This document shows, piece by piece, positions 22,429 to 31,772 of a stretch of 64,000 nt of DNA. Position 1 is the first letter of the stretch, and each line of letters starts with the position of its first letter. The DNA is taken from the NCBI RefSeq assembly GCF_003633725.1, contig NZ_RBIJ01000004.1, forward strand, positions 1 to 64,000, given 5' to 3'. The notes under the pieces are model-generated. The model was not told the origin of the DNA. It saw nothing but the letters and a program-made list of their open reading frames with translations, and ran no database searches. The DNA is from Brockia lithotrophica (GTDB lineage Bacteria > Bacillota > Bacilli > Thermicanales > DSM-22653). The position numbers and the translations under genes are program-made.

Positions 22429-25125
22429 ATGCACCCTACCCAAGGGAAATCGAGAGAACGAAAGGCGAGCTCTCCGGGATACGGGGAACGCGCGCTTGCC
22501 GGAGTCGTAGTTTTCCGGGGTTCCTACGTCCTCGAGGTCACCGGCGCGACAGACGGGATGTTCCGCCTCGTGTTTCGTCACCGCAGGGCGTGGTCTCTGG
22601 AAGCCCCACCCCGCGGGACGGCGGCACCGGTTCCGACCCTCTTGGAGGAAGGCGAGGGAGGGCTTCCTCCGTCGGAGGGGGAGTCCCTACGCCTCGTGTT
22701 CCGTCCACCCTCTCCGAGCTTGCCCGCGGCGACATCCGCCCTTACGGTTTTGGGACTCGGGCGCACCTGTCCGTGGCACGAGGAAGCACGACGGCAGGTT
22801 CCGCGGCTCGGAGAATTTCCCCTCTACCTCCAAAACGGCGATGCGCTCCTCGCCTTGGCGGTTCCCGAAGGAGATCCGGACGACCTCGCTTTTGCCCTGT
22901 TCTCCCTTGCTTCGGGATTTCCCTTACTCGCGGGAGAACTCGCGATGCCGCCTTCGATCCGCCGCGCGGACGTACGCATCGCCTTTGCCTTAGACCGGCA
23001 GGAACGCGTCTTCGGGGTCGGGGAGCTCAAGCCCGAAGAGAACCCCACGCTCGACCTCAGGGGTCGACGCATCCCCATCTACCACGACCATCTCCCGGGA
23101 CCGTCGCATCTCGCCTTCCCCCTCGTCTACACGTCGCGCGGGATGGGGTTTTTTGCAGATCATCCCGCACGGGGACACCTCGACCTAGGGGCCTCCGATC
23201 CCACCCTCTTGGTATACGAAGGGGAGGGTGCGGCGCTTCCTCTCTACCTTTGGAGTGGCTCGAGCTTGGCGGAGCTCGTCGGCCGCGTCGTGCGCTTCCT
23301 CGGCCCCCCTCCCCTTCCTCCCCTCTGGCTGTTCGGCTACCTCCAGTCGAAGTACGGGTACCGCACGCGTGCCGAGGTGGAGGCGCTCGTGGAGGAGTTC
23401 CGCCGAAGGGGGTTGGGGCTCGACGCCGTCTTTCTCGACCTGTACTGGTTCCGTCGCATGGGCGATCTCAGCTTCGACGAAGAGGCCTTTCCCCGACCGG
23501 AGGAGTTCCTTCGCACCCTACGCGATCGGGGGACGGAGGTCGTGCTCATCGAAGAACCGTACGTCGTCGAGGGGAGCCGCCTCTACGAGGTGGGCCTGAG
23601 GGAAGGAGTCCTCACCCGTCGTCCCGACGGAACCCCTTACGTCTTCCCCTTTTGGTCGGGACGGGCGGCGCTCTGGGATTTCACGGACCCACGAGCGCGG
23701 AACCTGTGGGCGGAGGCGCACGAGCCCCTTTTGCGAGCGGGCGTGGCGGGGATTTGGACGGATCTCAACGAACCCGAAGACCACCCTCCGGACGCCGTGC
23801 ATCGGGAAGGACCGGCCTCCCTCGTCCACAACGCCTTTGCGTACCGTATGCACGAAGCCGTGTTCGCGGCCTTTTCCCGCGCGCTTCCCGACGCGCGCCC
23901 GGTCGTCCTGAGCCGCTCCGCGTGGCCGGGATCCTGGCGTTTCGGGGTGGGAATTTGGAGCGGCGACACGCGGACGACGTGGAGTGACCTTGCCGCCCAG
24001 ATTCCCGTCGGGATATCCGCCTCGCTCACGGGGTTTTTCCTGTGGAATTCCGACGTCGGGGGGTTTCTCGGCGACCCGCCGTCCCCGGAGATGTACGTGC
24101 GCTGGTTTCAATTCGGTACCTTCACACCGCTCCTTCGCCCGCACGGCGCCTTTCAGGATAGAGAACCCTGGGCGTTTGGCGACGAAGCGTACCGCATCGT
24201 CCGGGCGTACCTCCGCCTTCGCCGTGGGCTTCTCCCGTACTGGTACGCCCTCGCCCGCGAGGCGTCGACCGCGGGCGAGGGCGTACCCCTCCTTCGGCCC
24301 GCGTTTTGGGAGTCGTGGGCGTTTGCGGAGGACGCGGACCGTTCCTTCCTCGTCGGTCCGGCGATCTTCGTACGGCCGGTGGTCGAGCCCGGACAGGAGG
24401 CGGTGGACGTCGTCCTCCCGGGAGAGTCGCGGACCGCGTGGCTCGATGTGTGGACGGGGAAGGTGGCGCGCGGGGGAACGCGCGTGCGCGTATCGACTCC
24501 GCTCGCCAAAATCCCCCTTTGGCTGCGGGTAGGGAGCATCGTACCTGTCTGGGAGGGCGGGGTACGCGGTGAACGCGTCGGATCCCCCTGGGAAGAATTC
24601 CGTCTCGTCGTCGTTCCGCCGGGACTTTGGCTCCCTTCTTCGGAGGCCGTGGGAGAGCCGGAGGGGTCGTCGTGCGCCCGCTTGGGCTTTTGGTACGAAG
24701 ACGACTTTTCCACCACGGCGCATCGAATCCGGGAAGCCTTTCGGGAGACCGAGGTGTTCCTCTGTGCGGCCGAGCCCCTCTTCCTCGAAGAGGATGGCGT
24801 TCGGTACCGTAGGGCGAAGCTTGTGCTCCGCGTGCGCCACGACCATCCAGACGTCCTCCCGCGCCGCCGAAGGCTTTTGGTAGAATGGTGGGGAAGACCG
24901 GCGGTTTGGGCCGTAGGACCGCAAGGTCGGCCGACGCTCGTCCGTTCGGCCAACGTCGATGCGCGTTCTGCGGGGCAGGCGTTGGGGGAACTCCTCTTCG
25001 GCGACGTTCTTCCCGTCGGACGGGCCGGGGCGGAGGAAGAGGTCCTTCGGCCGCAGGTGATCGACTTCGGGGAGATCCCCGCAGACGAAGACATAGCCCT
25101 TGAACTTTTGTTTGCGGATGACTGA
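22429..25125 (+). CDS. GH31 alpha-glucosidase
   Basis: 898-residue glycoside hydrolase family 31 enzyme, with no signal peptide, which removes glucose from the non-reducing ends of imported malto-oligosaccharides. The nucleophile is Asp-445 in IWTDLNEPE, and the acid/base Asp-513 in WSGDTRTTW; VGELKPEENPTLDLRGRRIPIYHD upstream and FLWNSDVGGF downstream are also family-typical. ATG follows AGGAGGT with 7-base spacing. About 70 bases after malG, hence the same operon. The N-terminal ~170 residues are poorly conserved. Isomaltase or related specificity is possible. Confidence 0.88.
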   Translation: MHPTQGKSRERKASSPGYGERALAGVVVFRGSYVLEVTGATDGMFRLVFRHRRAWSLEAPPRGTAAPVPTLLEEGEGGLPPSEGESLRLVFRPPSPSLPAATSALTVLGLGRTCPWHEEARRQVPRLGEFPLYLQNGDALLALAVPEGDPDDLAFALFSLASGFPLLAGELAMPPSIRRADVRIAFALDRQERVFGVGELKPEENPTLDLRGRRIPIYHDHLPGPSHLAFPLVYTSRGMGFFADHPARGHLDLGASDPTLLVYEGEGAALPLYLWSGSSLAELVGRVVRFLGPPPLPPLWLFGYLQSKYGYRTRAEVEALVEEFRRRGLGLDAVFLDLYWFRRMGDLSFDEEAFPRPEEFLRTLRDRGTEVVLIEEPYVVEGSRLYEVGLREGVLTRRPDGTPYVFPFWSGRAALWDFTDPRARNLWAEAHEPLLRAGVAGIWTDLNEPEDHPPDAVHREGPASLVHNAFAYRMHEAVFAAFSRALPDARPVVLSRSAWPGSWRFGVGIWSGDTRTTWSDLAAQIPVGISASLTGFFLWNSDVGGFLGDPPSPEMYVRWFQFGTFTPLLRPHGAFQDREPWAFGDEAYRIVRAYLRLRRGLLPYWYALAREASTAGEGVPLLRPAFWESWAFAEDADRSFLVGPAIFVRPVVEPGQEAVDVVLPGESRTAWLDVWTGKVARGGTRVRVSTPLAKIPLWLRVGSIVPVWEGGVRGERVGSPWEEFRLVVVPPGLWLPSSEAVGEPEGSSCARLGFWYEDDFSTTAHRIREAFRETEVFLCAAEPLFLEEDGVRYRRAKLVLRVRHDHPDVLPRRRRLLVEWWGRPAVWAVGPQGRPTLVRSANVDARSAGQALGELLFGDVLPVGRAGAEEEVLRPQVIDFGEIPADEDIALELLFADD

Positions 25126-25191
25126 CGGTGGGGAAGACGTTGGGGGCCGAGGCGGGGCAAATGTCGATTTTGGGACAAGGAGGCGGCCGAA

Positions 25192-26316
25192 ATGGCACGG
25201 GTACTCCTGGAACACGTCACAAAGCGCTACCCCAACGGCTTTGAAGCGGTGAAGGACCTCAACCTCGAGATCCGCGACGGCGAATTCCTCGTCCTCGTCG
25301 GCCCTTCGGGTTGCGGAAAGACGACAACCTTGCGGATGATCGCGGGATTGGAGGAGATCACGAAGGGAAACCTCTACATCGGCGAGCGCCTCGTGAACGA
25401 CGTCCCTCCGAAGGACCGCGACATCGCCATGGTGTTTCAAAACTACGCCCTCTACCCGCACATGAGCGTGTTCGACAACATGGCCTTCGGCCTCAAGATG
25501 CGCCGCTACCCGAAGGAGGAAATCCGGCGGCGCGTCCAGGAAACGGCGCGCATGCTGGGCATCGAGGACCTCCTCGACCGGCGTCCGGCAGCCCTTTCGG
25601 GCGGCCAGCGGCAGCGCGTCGCCCTCGGGCGGGCGATTGTACGCGAGCCGCAGGTCTTCCTCATGGACGAACCCCTGTCCAACCTAGACGCCAAGCTCCG
25701 CGTCCTCATGCGGGCGGAGCTCAAGAAGCTCCACGAACGGCTCGGCGTGACCACCGTCTACGTGACCCACGACCAGACGGAGGCGATGACCCTCGGCGAC
25801 CGGATCGCCGTGATGCACCGCGGCGTTCTCCAGCAGGTGGGCACGCCGGACGAGGTGTACCGCGATCCCGTGAACATGTTTGTCGCGGGGTTCATCGGAT
25901 CGCCGCCGATGAACTTTCTCCGCGGGGTCGTCGCCTGGGAGGGGGATCGGGCCGTGTTTCGCCACGGGGGCAGGGACCTCGTGCTTCCCGAAGAGGTGGG
26001 TGCGCGCCTGCGCGCCTCAGGGGCGAGCTTTCCGCGCGAGGCCTACCTGGGCGTTCGCCCGCAGGACGTGCGCCTCGAAGGGCCCGAGACCTTGCGCATC
26101 GACGGCAAGGTAAACATCGTCGAGGACGCCGGGGCGGAAAAGTACGTCTACGCAGAACTTCCCACGGGCGAGGAATTCGTCGCCCGCCTGTTCGTCGGCG
26201 CGGTTCCCAAGGCAGAGGAGCGGATTTCCCTGTACCCCGATCCGCAGAGGTTGCACCTCTTCGACGCCGAGACGGAGCTTTCCCTCTTTGCCGCTCCCGT
26301 GGCGGTACGGGCGTAG
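25192..26316 (+). CDS. msmX: Sugar ABC importer ATPase, MsmX/MalK type
   Basis: 374-residue ATPase with Walker [10 protein letters not shown] (~38-46), Q-loop [15 protein letters not shown], signature LSGGQ, Walker B FLMDEP and switch His in [14 protein letters not shown]. The C-terminal ~140 residues form the TOBE/OB regulatory part seen in MalK and MsmX ([10 protein letters not shown] at its start). ATG after AAGGAGG. Energises the MalEFG importer here; in Bacilli MsmX-type ATPases often serve several sugar importers, so wider use is possible. Confidence 0.9.
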   Translation: MARVLLEHVTKRYPNGFEAVKDLNLEIRDGEFLVLVGPSGCGKTTTLRMIAGLEEITKGNLYIGERLVNDVPPKDRDIAMVFQNYALYPHMSVFDNMAFGLKMRRYPKEEIRRRVQETARMLGIEDLLDRRPAALSGGQRQRVALGRAIVREPQVFLMDEPLSNLDAKLRVLMRAELKKLHERLGVTTVYVTHDQTEAMTLGDRIAVMHRGVLQQVGTPDEVYRDPVNMFVAGFIGSPPMNFLRGVVAWEGDRAVFRHGGRDLVLPEEVGARLRASGASFPREAYLGVRPQDVRLEGPETLRIDGKVNIVEDAGAEKYVYAELPTGEEFVARLFVGAVPKAEERISLYPDPQRLHLFDAETELSLFAAPVAVRA

Positions 26317-26368
26317 CGATCCGTCCCCTCTCCGAACCCCGCACGCGCAAGTCGCGCGAAAGAAGCGG

Positions 26369-26422
26369 TACAATATTCCCGGAGGCCCCGGTGCCGCCCG
26401 AGCTCGGGCGGCTTCTCTGTTT
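26369..26422 (+). promoter_or_regulatory. -10 box plus strong inverted repeat before glpQ-like gene
   Basis: TACAAT (26369-26374), preceded by GCGG, lies 19 bases before GCCGCCCGAG|CTCGGGCGGC (26393-26412), a perfect 20-base palindrome followed by TTCTCTGTTT. The hairpin could end the sugar operon or act as an attenuator in the leader of the phosphodiesterase gene. Confidence 0.45.
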
Positions 26423-26486
26423 CTCCGGAAGCGGGTACCGGGTATGCCGCTTCTGGAGATGTGCGGACAGATCGGGGGGGAATTCC

Positions 26487-27212
26487 GTGCTCCTTTACGC
26501 GCACCGCGGCGCTTCGCAGGACGCCCCGGAAAACACGTTGGCCGCTTTTCGCGAGGCGCTCCGCCAAGGGGCGGACGGCATCGAGTTCGACGTGCAGCTC
26601 TCGCGCGACGGGGTCCCCGTGGTGATCCACGACGCCGAACTCGGGCGCACGACTCGGGCTAAGGGATTTGTGAACGAGTGGGACTGGGAAGACCTCGCCC
26701 GCCTCGACGCCGGATCGTGGTTTTCCGATTCCTTTCGCGACGAACGCATCCCCTCGTTGGAGGACGTCCTACGCTGGGCGCGCATGACGGAGCTAAGGCT
26801 CAACGTGGAGCTCAAGAACGAATCCGGCCGCTTCGACCGGACCGCCCTCGGGAAAGTCGTCGACCTCCTGCGCAAGTACGACCTTGTGGAACGGACGGTC
26901 GTATCGTCCTTCGACCACACCCTTCTCGCCGTCCTCGCCCGCGAGTTTCCCGAACTCCGCCGCGGCGTCCTCTGCTTTGCCCGCCTGTACCGCCCGGAGG
27001 CGTACGTGGGGGCGTTGGACGCCGACCTTCATCCGTTTTACCTAGGGGTGACGAAGGACCTCGTGTCCGTGCTCCACGCCCGCGGGCGTGCCGTCCGTCC
27101 CTTTCCCGTAAACGACGGCTCGACGGCGCGCGCCTTTGCGGCGATGGGAGTCGATGCGGTGATCACGGACCGACCAGGCGAACTCCGTGCCGCCCTGGAG
27201 GGGCGGGTGTAG
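26487..27212 (+). CDS. glpQ: Glycerophosphodiester phosphodiesterase family protein
   Basis: 241-residue TIM-barrel enzyme that splits glycerophosphodiesters to glycerol 3-phosphate and an alcohol. AHRGASQDAPENT (residues ~5-17) and GIEFDVQLSRDGVPVVIHD carry the catalytic His pair and metal-binding Glu and Asp; NVELKNE supplies another Glu. No signal peptide, so it is cytoplasmic (UgpQ-like). GTG at 26487 follows a run of Gs. It precedes the polyphosphate pair by 46 bases, which supports a phosphate-metabolism role. The frame runs open far upstream, but those codons are the antisense-like continuation of msmX. Confidence 0.87.
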   Translation: MLLYAHRGASQDAPENTLAAFREALRQGADGIEFDVQLSRDGVPVVIHDAELGRTTRAKGFVNEWDWEDLARLDAGSWFSDSFRDERIPSLEDVLRWARMTELRLNVELKNESGRFDRTALGKVVDLLRKYDLVERTVVSSFDHTLLAVLAREFPELRRGVLCFARLYRPEAYVGALDADLHPFYLGVTKDLVSVLHARGRAVRPFPVNDGSTARAFAAMGVDAVITDRPGELRAALEGRV

Positions 27213-27258
27213 GGGGCGGGTTTTTCCTGTGGTAGGATAAGGGCGAGGAGTGACGGAC

Positions 27259-28884
27259 ATGGGGGAATTCCGCGGCGTAATCGACCTCGGATCCAATTCC
27301 GTGCGCCTGGTCATCTATCGCGTGGACGACCATGGCTTCCCGTGGGAAGTCGTGGACGTGAAGCGGTCGCTCCGGCTCATCGACCACCTGCGGGACGACG
27401 GGACGTTTGCCCCCGAGGCCGTGGAACTCGTGCGGGCTGCCGTCCGCGACTTTCTCGGACGGGCGGAACTCTTCGGCCTGGGGCCGGAGTCGCTCGTCGG
27501 CGTAGCCACCCAAGTCTTTCGCGAGGCGCGCGACGGTCCTATTGTCCTCGCTGCCTTGTCGCAAGAGACGGGGATCTCCTTTCGCCTACTCGCGGGCGAG
27601 GAAGAAGCCTTTCTCGGCGCCTGCGGGGCTACGGCCTTCCTTCCGTTTTCCCGGGGAGTCGTTGTCGACGTGGGCGGGGGAAGCACGGAGATCACCGCGT
27701 TTCGCGACGGGAGCTTCCGCGGAATCTCCGTTCCCTGGGGGGCCGTCGACGCAACGCGTGCGCTGTCGAGCGATCCGCCCACCCGCGAGTCGGTTGCCGC
27801 CCTGCGCCGCCGTATTTCCCGGGAAATCGCCGCGGAACTCGCCCGTCATCCCGAAATTCGTGCGGCACTGTCCGAAAACGGCAAAGACGCGCGGACGAAC
27901 GCGGACGAGTGGCAAAGTCCGGTGCTCATCGGCATCGGCGGCACCGTGCGTTCCGTGGCGCGCGTTCTTCAGGCCCACGCGGAGTACCCGCTCCCCCTTC
28001 TCCACGGCTACGGATTTCGCAGGCGGGACCTCGAGCGCCTCGCGAAACACGTACTCACGCGCCCTTTGGAGGCCCGCCGACGGATCCGCGGGCTTTCCTC
28101 GGATCGCGCGGAGATCATCCCCGGTGGGGTGCTCGTCCTCCTCACCGTGTGGGAGGCGTTGGGCGCGGGGCGCCTCGTCGTCGGCGAACGGGGCCTTCGG
28201 GAAGGCGTGCTCCTCGCCTCCCGCTGTGCTGAGGGGAAAGCCGGTTCCGCCGGGCGTATGCGGCTCTTCGAGGCTTCCGCGCGCCGCCTGCGGGCGTTTT
28301 TCCCCGAAGGCGAGAGGTCGGGGGAGGCTCGGGCCCGTGCCGCGGCGGCCCTTCTCGACGCCCTCGAAGGAGCAGGGTACGAACGGTTGACCGCGGAAGA
28401 GCGGGAGCTCGTCCTCTGGGCGGCGCGTTTGCGCGACGTCGGGCGGGGAATCGATTCCCGCTCCTTCCTTTCCCATACGTTTTACCTCCTCCTCTACGGC
28501 CTTCTCTACGGCCTGACGCATCGGGAGCGGGTGGTTTTTGCCGCCGTCGCAAGCTTCTCCACGCGTAAGGCGACGCGCAAGGTCGTCAAGCCCTTTGCTC
28601 CGCTGCTTTCGCGGGACGATCGGCGTCGCGTCGTCCTCTTGGGTACGTTGCTTCGCCTCGCCGAACTTTTGGGGGAAGGCGGGGGGGACGTTCGCGCCGA
28701 AGTCCTTCCGCGGGGGAAGAAGGGCGCCACGCTCGTAGTTTCCGGAATGTTTCGCACCCCTTGGCTTCTTCACGCCCAGGCGCTAGAATGGACGAAAAAA
28801 CTCGGGGAGGCCCTCGGCGTGAACCTCGACCTCGAGCTTGGGGAAGTCGATGGGTCCTTCGGCCGTGCACCTGCCGACATTTAG
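27259..28884 (+). CDS. ppx: Exopolyphosphatase / pppGpp phosphatase (Ppx/GppA)
   Basis: 541-residue ASKHA-fold phosphatase. GVIDLGSNSVRLVIY at the N-terminus and VVDVGGGSTEITAF carry the phosphate-binding loops; FSRGVVVDVGGGS resembles Ppx. The longer C-terminal half contains an HD-like helical region. ATG at 27259 has GAGGAG 8 bases upstream; GTG at 27250 is too near that site. It degrades polyphosphate or pppGpp. The next gene encodes polyphosphate kinase 23 bases away, so synthesis and breakdown are co-expressed. Confidence 0.88.
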   Translation: MGEFRGVIDLGSNSVRLVIYRVDDHGFPWEVVDVKRSLRLIDHLRDDGTFAPEAVELVRAAVRDFLGRAELFGLGPESLVGVATQVFREARDGPIVLAALSQETGISFRLLAGEEEAFLGACGATAFLPFSRGVVVDVGGGSTEITAFRDGSFRGISVPWGAVDATRALSSDPPTRESVAALRRRISREIAAELARHPEIRAALSENGKDARTNADEWQSPVLIGIGGTVRSVARVLQAHAEYPLPLLHGYGFRRRDLERLAKHVLTRPLEARRRIRGLSSDRAEIIPGGVLVLLTVWEALGAGRLVVGERGLREGVLLASRCAEGKAGSAGRMRLFEASARRLRAFFPEGERSGEARARAAAALLDALEGAGYERLTAEERELVLWAARLRDVGRGIDSRSFLSHTFYLLLYGLLYGLTHRERVVFAAVASFSTRKATRKVVKPFAPLLSRDDRRRVVLLGTLLRLAELLGEGGGDVRAEVLPRGKKGATLVVSGMFRTPWLLHAQALEWTKKLGEALGVNLDLELGEVDGSFGRAPADI

Positions 28885-28907
28885 AGCGAACGGAGTGGGA
28901 AACGGAG

Positions 28908-31139
28908 ATGGGCGCCCGAACCGGTGGCTCGGGGGAAGAGTTCGACCGACCGGAGCACTTCTTTAACCGCGAACTGAGTTGGCTCAAGTTCAACGAACGC
29001 GTCCTGGTGGAGGCGGAAGAGGAGGCCAACCCGCTCTTCGAGCGTCTGCGCTTCCTCGCGATTACCGCCTCCAACCTCGACGAATTTCTCATGGTGCGCG
29101 TAGGCGGACTGCGGATGCAGCTCCGATCGCCGGTTCCCGTCGTGGACAAAAAGACGCGGATGACGGCGCGCGAGCAGTACGAGGCCGTCATGGCCGAGAC
29201 GCGCCGCTTTCTAGAGCGGCAGCTCGCCGTCTACCGCAGGCTTCTCGAGGAACTCGCGCGTGAGGGATTCGTCTTTTGCACCTACCGCGACCTTTCGCCC
29301 GAGGAGCAAGACGCCGTGGACGAGCTCTTCGAGGCGGAAATCTACCCCGTGCTCACGCCCATGGCCGTCGACGTGAGCCGGCCCTACCCCGTCCTCTCGG
29401 AACGGAGTTTGGGCTTGGCCGTCTACCTCGAACCCCAGGAAGGTCCCGGAGCCGAACCGATGTTCGCGTTCGTGCAGCTCCCTTCGGTTCTCCCGCGGGT
29501 ATACGAGTTGCCGCCTCGGGAGGCGCCCGCGCCCGTGCCGGGCGAACCTTCGGAGGAGGGCGCGGGGGCGAACGAGCTTCCCACCTCTGCCGTACAGAGC
29601 CGGCGAACGCGGCGCTTCATCTTTCTCGAAGATGTGGTCCGGGAGAACCTGCAGAGCCTCTTTCGCGGCTACCGCGTCCTCGCCTCCGGCGCCTTTCGGA
29701 TCACGCGCCACGCCGACCTCGAACTGCGAGAAGAGGAAGCCGACGATCTCATGGAGGAGGTGGAGCGGGAGCTCCGGCGCCGGCGCACGAAGGAGGCCGT
29801 GCGCATCGAAGTGGAGGCGGGGATCCACCCCTTCCTCTTGGACCGGCTTTTGGAGTGGGAGGAAGTCGGACACGAGGTGGTCTTCGAGGTGGACGGTCCG
29901 CTGGACCTCCGCTTCCTCTTTTCCTTCGTCGAGCGCTACGCCACCGAGGAATACCTCTTTCCGCCTCCGCCCGTGCTTCCCGTCCCGGTAGACCTGTACG
30001 GCGAGGAAGATATCTTTGAGGCGATTCGCCGCCGCGACCTCCTCCTCTACCATCCGTACGAACCGTTTGATCCGGTAGTGGAGTTCCTCGAAGAGGCGGC
30101 GGAGGATCCGAACGTTCTAGCGATCAAGCAGACGCTCTACCGGGTGGGGCCGAATTCGCCCGTCGTCGACGCCCTCGTGCGCGCCGCGGAAAACGGCAAG
30201 CAGGTGTCCGTCGTCGTGGAACTCCGCGCCCGGTTCGACGAGGAAAAGAACATCTCGTGGGCGCGCCGCCTCGAGGAGGCGGGCGCGCACGTGACCTACG
30301 GCCTTGTTGGACTCAAGGTTCACGCCAAACTCGCCCTCGTCGTCCGGAGGGAGGCGGAAGGGCTCGTCCGCTATGTGCACATCGGCACGGGGAACTACAA
30401 CCCCCAGTCGGCGCGCGTGTACACGGATTTGAGCTACTTCACCGCCGATCCGCGCGTCGGCGAAGACGTCACGGAGATCTTCAACCACCTTTCCGGGTAT
30501 TCCCGCATGCTCGAGCGGAGCGTCGTGCGCGTCGCACCCGACGACCTCAAGGACACGATGCTCCGGCACATCGACGAGGTGATCGCCGCCCACACGCCGG
30601 AAAATCCCGGGCGGATCATCGCCAAGATGAATTCTCTTACGGACAAGGAGATGATCCTCGCCCTGTACCGCGCCGCCGCGCACGGCGTTCAGGTCGACCT
30701 CATCGTCCGCGGGATTTCCTGCCTGCGTCCGGGAATCCCCGGCGTGAGCGAGCGAATCCGCGTCGTAAGTTTGGTCGGCCGGTTTCTCGAACACAGCCGC
30801 ATTTTCGCCTTTCGTCACGCCCGGGCGACGCATGTGTACATTTCCAGCGGAGACTGGATGACGCGCAACCTCCACTACCGCGTGGAGGTGGCCGTCCCCA
30901 TCCGCGATCGCCGGCTGAAGCGCCGGCTGCTGGAGATTTTGGAGCTGTACCTGCGCGACAACGTGAACTCCTGGGAACTCCTCCCCGACGGCTCGTACGT
31001 GCGGCGTTTGCCCGAAGAAGGGGAGGGGACGGTCGACGCCCAGCTCGACGTGGCGGAACTTTTGCGCAGCGAATTGCGGCGCATCGGTCGACGCCGGCGC
31101 GTGCCGCGGGCCAGGCGTGAAGTTCCGCCGCACCCCTAG
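28908..31139 (+). CDS. ppk: Polyphosphate kinase 1
   Basis: 743-residue enzyme that builds polyphosphate from ATP. Ppk1 domain order is visible: N-terminal FFNRELSWLKFNERV, helical head, then two phospholipase-D-like halves. The autophosphorylated His is His-472 in LKVHAKLAL, and the second conserved His is His-629 in LEHSRIFAF; YISSGDWMTRNLHYRVEVAVP is also diagnostic. ATG 28908 follows AAACGGAG. Expected length for the family (~700). Functional partner of the preceding Ppx. Confidence 0.94.
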   Translation: MGARTGGSGEEFDRPEHFFNRELSWLKFNERVLVEAEEEANPLFERLRFLAITASNLDEFLMVRVGGLRMQLRSPVPVVDKKTRMTAREQYEAVMAETRRFLERQLAVYRRLLEELAREGFVFCTYRDLSPEEQDAVDELFEAEIYPVLTPMAVDVSRPYPVLSERSLGLAVYLEPQEGPGAEPMFAFVQLPSVLPRVYELPPREAPAPVPGEPSEEGAGANELPTSAVQSRRTRRFIFLEDVVRENLQSLFRGYRVLASGAFRITRHADLELREEEADDLMEEVERELRRRRTKEAVRIEVEAGIHPFLLDRLLEWEEVGHEVVFEVDGPLDLRFLFSFVERYATEEYLFPPPPVLPVPVDLYGEEDIFEAIRRRDLLLYHPYEPFDPVVEFLEEAAEDPNVLAIKQTLYRVGPNSPVVDALVRAAENGKQVSVVVELRARFDEEKNISWARRLEEAGAHVTYGLVGLKVHAKLALVVRREAEGLVRYVHIGTGNYNPQSARVYTDLSYFTADPRVGEDVTEIFNHLSGYSRMLERSVVRVAPDDLKDTMLRHIDEVIAAHTPENPGRIIAKMNSLTDKEMILALYRAAAHGVQVDLIVRGISCLRPGIPGVSERIRVVSLVGRFLEHSRIFAFRHARATHVYISSGDWMTRNLHYRVEVAVPIRDRRLKRRLLEILELYLRDNVNSWELLPDGSYVRRLPEEGEGTVDAQLDVAELLRSELRRIGRRRRVPRARREVPPHP

Positions 31140-31182
31140 TGGCTCTTACCCCTTTGACGTGGAAAAGGAAAGGAGGGACACC

Positions 31183-31752
31183 TTGTCCTTCGAGCCAGAG
31201 CCGAAACTCCGTGTCCTTTTTGTCTGCATGGGAAACATCTGCCGCTCTCCCCTCGCCGAGATGCTCTTTCGTCACTACGTGCAAGCGCTCGGCCTCGAAG
31301 GACGCGTGCGCTGCGACTCCGCAGGAACGGGAAACTGGCACGTCGGGGAGCCCCCGTGCGAGGGGACGCTTACCACGGCCCGCCGTCTGGGCCTTCGGTG
31401 GGAGGGAGTGCGGGCCCGGCAGATCGGCCCGCGGGACTTCGACGAGTTCGACTACATCCTCGCCATGGACCGCGAAAACCTCGCCGCCCTCGAACGGCTT
31501 TTGCGCGCCTACCGCGTGCGCCCGCGGGGGAAGATCGACCTCCTCCTCGCATACGCCCCGCACGTGGGGACGGATGAGGTTCCCGATCCGTACTTCGACG
31601 GCCGGCACGAAGAGGTGTACGTCTACATCGACGAAGGGGTGCGCGCCTTTCTCCGGCACCTCCTCGCGGAGCGCCCGAACGAGCTCGGCCTTACTTCCGA
31701 GGAAGCTCAAAGCGCCCTCCGCCGTCTGGAAGCGCTGCGCGCGAGACCTTGA
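31183..31752 (+). CDS. Low-molecular-weight protein tyrosine phosphatase family
   Basis: 189-residue phosphatase with the CX5R loop CMGNICRS (Cys-15, Arg-21), and the acid DPYFDG (Asp-135) about 120 residues later. TTG start with AAAGGAGGG 5 bases upstream. It overlaps no neighbour but is 43 bases after ppk and 20 bases before the next gene. In Bacilli such enzymes act on protein phospho-Tyr or phospho-Arg (YwlE-like); which one is not clear from motifs. Confidence 0.87.
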   Translation: MSFEPEPKLRVLFVCMGNICRSPLAEMLFRHYVQALGLEGRVRCDSAGTGNWHVGEPPCEGTLTTARRLGLRWEGVRARQIGPRDFDEFDYILAMDRENLAALERLLRAYRVRPRGKIDLLLAYAPHVGTDEVPDPYFDGRHEEVYVYIDEGVRAFLRHLLAERPNELGLTSEEAQSALRRLEALRARP

Positions 31753-31772
31753 CGGCCGAAAGGAGGGAAACC

